From: JAVBLQ01 sp031553435
Lineage (GTDB): Bacteria > Bacteroidota > Bacteroidia > Bacteroidales > Azobacteroidaceae
NCBI GenBank assembly: GCA_031553435.1
Contig: JAVBLQ010000081.1
Coordinates: forward strand, 1 to 8,091
Reading direction: 5' to 3'
DNA length: 8,091 nucleotides
Shown: positions 6,399 through 8,091 of the stretch, in pieces
Layout: every line of letters begins with the position of its first letter
How positions within the stretch are numbered: position 1 is the first letter of the stretch
Program-made: the position numbers and the translations under genes
Notes under the pieces: model-generated
Told to the model about the DNA's origin: nothing
Seen by the model: only the letters and a program-made list of their open reading frames with translations
The model's database searches: none

Positions 6399-7442
6399 AT
6401 GATAGATAATAATGCCTCTGTCTTGTTGATTTATACCGGTGGAACTATCGGAATGACAGAAAATCCGGAAACAGGGCACTTGGAACCGTTTAATTTTAGC
6501 CTTTTGAAAGAAAATGTACCTGACCTCAGGCGATTTAAATTTCAGATCGAAACAATTCATTTCAATCCTCCGATCGATTCGTCGGATATGACTCCGGATT
6601 ATTGGCGTAAACTGGTACAAATTATTGATGAAAATTATCAGAAATATGATGGTTTTGTAATTCTTCATGGAACAGACACGATGGCTTACACAGCTTCGGC
6701 CCTTAGCTTTATGCTGGAAAATCTGGATAAACCGGTTGTTTTCACCGGGTCCCAACTTCCCATCGGAAAATTGAGGACAGATGGAAAGGAAAATTTGATT
6801 ACAGCCTTGGAGATAGCTGTAGACAAAGATCCGGATACAGGCCTTCCATTTGTGCCGGAAGTCAGTGTCTTTTTTCAGAACTATTTGATGCGTGGTAACC
6901 GGATTACTAAAATCAACACGGATAATTTCAGCGCTTTTCGTTCGCCGAATTATCGTCCGTTGGCAAGAAGCGGGGTAAACATTGTGTATGAACATGATCT
7001 GATCATCCAGCCCAAGATCCGGAATTCATTGCAATGCCATTATTTATTGAACACTCATGTGACTATTTTGAAACTATTTCCCGGAATCTCCCCGGATACA
7101 GTAAACGGCATTTTGAATATACCTGGCTTACAAGGTGTTGTGCTTGAAACTTACGGTAATGGGAATGCGCCAAATCATCCCTGGTTGTTGGATGCAATCA
7201 AAGATGCGGTAAGGCGTGGCATTATGATTATTAATGTTACCCAATGTCAAATCGGGTCTGTGGAAATGAGCCGTTATAAATCCGGAAAAATTCTTCTTGA
7301 ATCAGGTGTAATCAGCGGATTGGATATTACAACTGAAGCGGCGGTTACTAAACTCATGTTTTTATTGGGACATAATAAAACGCATGAAGAAGTTCGTAAT
7401 TATATGAAAAAATCGTTGATTGGAGAAGTTACGGAGAATTAA
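6399..7442 (+). CDS. ansA: Type I (cytoplasmic) L-asparaginase
   Basis: This gene encodes an L-asparaginase that hydrolyses asparagine to aspartate and ammonia. From the ATG at 6399 it has 347 residues, near the family norm of about 340. The nucleophile motif is YTGGTIGM (Thr13 by analogy with AnsA Thr14). The second catalytic motif is HGTDTMAY (Thr92, Asp93), followed by FTGSQLPIGKLRTDG. Lys171 in MRGNRITKINTDNF fits the catalytic lysine. The C-terminal part carries LETYGNGNAPN, INVTQCQIGSV and GLDITTEAAVTKL, the last typical of type I enzymes. No signal peptide is present, in contrast to periplasmic type II enzymes. A longer frame starting at TTG 6372 is rejected because that codon lies in the promoter. 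The gene is monocistronic, divergent from the transporter gene, and followed by a palindromic repeat. Confidence 0.94.
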   Translation: MIDNNASVLLIYTGGTIGMTENPETGHLEPFNFSLLKENVPDLRRFKFQIETIHFNPPIDSSDMTPDYWRKLVQIIDENYQKYDGFVILHGTDTMAYTASALSFMLENLDKPVVFTGSQLPIGKLRTDGKENLITALEIAVDKDPDTGLPFVPEVSVFFQNYLMRGNRITKINTDNFSAFRSPNYRPLARSGVNIVYEHDLIIQPKIRNSLQCHYLLNTHVTILKLFPGISPDTVNGILNIPGLQGVVLETYGNGNAPNHPWLLDAIKDAVRRGIMIINVTQCQIGSVEMSRYKSGKILLESGVISGLDITTEAAVTKLMFLLGHNKTHEEVRNYMKKSLIGEVTEN

Positions 7443-7446
7443 TCGT

Positions 7447-7469
7447 TTGAGTTTTAAATTGAAAATCAA
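7447..7469. repeat. Weak A/T hairpin just after ansA
   Basis: TTGAGTTTT (7447-7455) can pair with AAAATCAA (7462-7469) with one bulged G, immediately after the ansA stop. No T-run follows, so on its own it is a poor intrinsic terminator. Confidence 0.2.
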
Positions 7470-7476
7470 TATGAAG

Positions 7477-7577
7477 GTGAAAGGTGAAAGTCGCTTCGCT
7501 TCCTTGTGAAAGGTTATCCTCCCTTCACCACGAGCGTAGCGAGTTCACAAGGGAGCGAAGCGACCTTCCCCTTTCAC
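7477..7577. repeat. Strong 34-bp imperfect inverted repeat with 33-bp spacer, between ansA and the recombinase gene
   Basis: The arms are 7477-7510 and 7544-7577. Thirty-one of 34 positions are complementary, and one of the three exceptions is a G-T wobble. The inner 21 bp (7490-7510 with 7544-7564) pair fully apart from that wobble. Smaller repeats are nested in it: GTGAAAG occurs in tandem at 7477-7490, again at 7506-7512, and inverted at 7571-7577. GAGCGTAGCGAG (7532-7543) in the spacer is echoed by GAGCGAAGCGAC (7553-7564) in the right arm. The whole is GC-rich and non-coding. It could terminate ansA, be a dispersed palindromic element of the kind found between Bacteroidales genes, or be a recombination site for the adjacent recombinase. 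Confidence 0.8.
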
Positions 7578-7591
7578 AAAAAACTAAGGTT

Positions 7592-8091
7592 ATGAAATCA
7601 ACCAGTATCCGTCTCAAGTTCCGGCCTTCCACCCTTCCCGGCTGTGAAGGTTCGCTTTTCTTCCAGTTCATCCGCAACCGGGAGGTCAAAGTTCTCACTA
7701 CCCAGTATAAGCTTCTTCCGGAGGAATGGAATCCACTTTTGGAAAAAGTCAAGCTCGGGTGTTCCACTCCTCTGCGTGAAGCCTACCTCCAGAAACTTTC
7801 GTCCGATCTTTCCCGCGAGCGTGAAAATCTGGAAAGTAACATTCGTTATTTGGAAAGATCCGATAGTTTCAATCTTTCAGCGTTTGTTGAGCATTATCGT
7901 CAGAACAACAGTTGTTGTCTGCTCTCGATCCTTGCTTTGGAGTTGGAGCAAATGCTCCTGCAATCCGGCCGTATCCGTACTGCCCGTGCTTACCGGGATG
8001 CCGCGCGTAATTTTATCCGGTTCAATGGTGGACAGGATTTTCCTTTGGAACAACTCGATAGTAGCCGTATCAAGGACTATGAAACCTGGAT
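7592..8091 (+). CDS. Tyrosine recombinase/integrase, N-terminal part (runs off the right edge)
   Basis: An open frame of 166 codons begins at ATG 7592 and continues past the window end. It opens MKSTSIRLKFRPSTLPG and continues EGSLFFQFIRNREVKVLTTQYKLLPEEWN, which matches the arm-type DNA-binding N-terminus of Bacteroidota tyrosine recombinases. Residues about 65-90 look like a charged coiled-coil helix (LQKLSSDLSRERENLE). Residues about 94-166 look like the SAM-like core-binding domain, including SGRIRTARAYRDAARNFIRF. The catalytic domain with the R-H-R-Y residues would lie outside the window, so activity cannot be judged. AAGG at 7587-7590 is close to the start. GC content is about 50%, higher than the genes to the left, suggesting foreign origin. 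Relatives either integrate mobile elements or invert promoters of surface-structure genes; which applies here cannot be told. Confidence 0.85.
   Translation, partial: MKSTSIRLKFRPSTLPGCEGSLFFQFIRNREVKVLTTQYKLLPEEWNPLLEKVKLGCSTPLREAYLQKLSSDLSRERENLESNIRYLERSDSFNLSAFVEHYRQNNSCCLLSILALELEQMLLQSGRIRTARAYRDAARNFIRFNGGQDFPLEQLDSSRIKDYETW

Noticed and set aside
6366..6995. 209-residue minus-strand open frame opposite ansA
   Set aside because: It is the antisense shadow of a clear asparaginase gene. It has no family motif, and its composition follows the complement of conserved codons.
7477..7577. CRISPR array
   Set aside because: The repeated units are 7-12 nt, partly inverted, and lack regular spacers. 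No Cas gene is present.
7441..7591. tRNA gene as integration target beside the recombinase
   Set aside because: No cloverleaf, T-loop GTTCRA-type motif or anticodon arm could be found on either strand.
7525..7767. 80-residue minus-strand open frame overlapping the recombinase start
   Set aside because: It lies over the palindromic repeat and the recombinase N-terminus. Its repeated RSL residues come from the repeat sequence, and the plus-strand frame has recognisable recombinase sequence.

Overview
The window looks like a chromosomal segment from a Bacteroidales-type member of the Bacteroidota. Three things point there: perfect TAnnTTTG promoter -7 elements in front of two genes, A-rich translation starts without strong Shine-Dalgarno sequences, and a recombinase of the Bacteroidota-specific RxxFRPST type at the right edge. 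Most of the window has an AT-rich coding style (roughly 38-43% GC in lines I counted by hand). The last ~0.5 kb is visibly richer in GC (around 50%). I cannot name the genus.

Layout: bases 1-81 are an unassigned GC-rich edge with a small hairpin. Bases 82-1149 (minus) encode DNA polymerase IV (dinB), starting at GTG. It lies 6 bp behind a GH15 trehalase/glucoamylase-like hydrolase (1156-2949, minus), so the two look co-transcribed. A 235-bp divergent intergenic region (2950-3184) holds two short inverted repeats, an 18/19-nt direct repeat and a terminator-like hairpin. It leads into a fused trehalose-6-phosphate synthase/phosphatase (3185-5356, plus). A ten-helix EamA/DMT transporter (5379-6314, minus) converges on it. 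Between the transporter and a cytoplasmic type I L-asparaginase (6399-7442, plus) lies a compact divergent promoter with mirror-image -7 boxes. A strong GC-rich inverted repeat (7477-7577) follows the asparaginase. The window ends inside the N-terminal part of a tyrosine recombinase (7592 to beyond 8091).

How the genes fit together: the fused synthase/phosphatase should make trehalose from UDP-glucose and glucose-6-phosphate. The divergent GH15 enzyme is a good candidate to hydrolyse trehalose back to glucose, so the divergon may be a self-contained make-and-break trehalose module, with a translesion polymerase riding on the catabolic transcript. The transporter and asparaginase are ordinary housekeeping genes sharing a promoter region. 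The recombinase plus palindromic repeat and GC shift mark the likely edge of an integrated or phase-variable element that continues to the right. I see no clear new defence or biosynthetic system inside the window. The most unusual parts are the regulatory architecture and the right-hand boundary.
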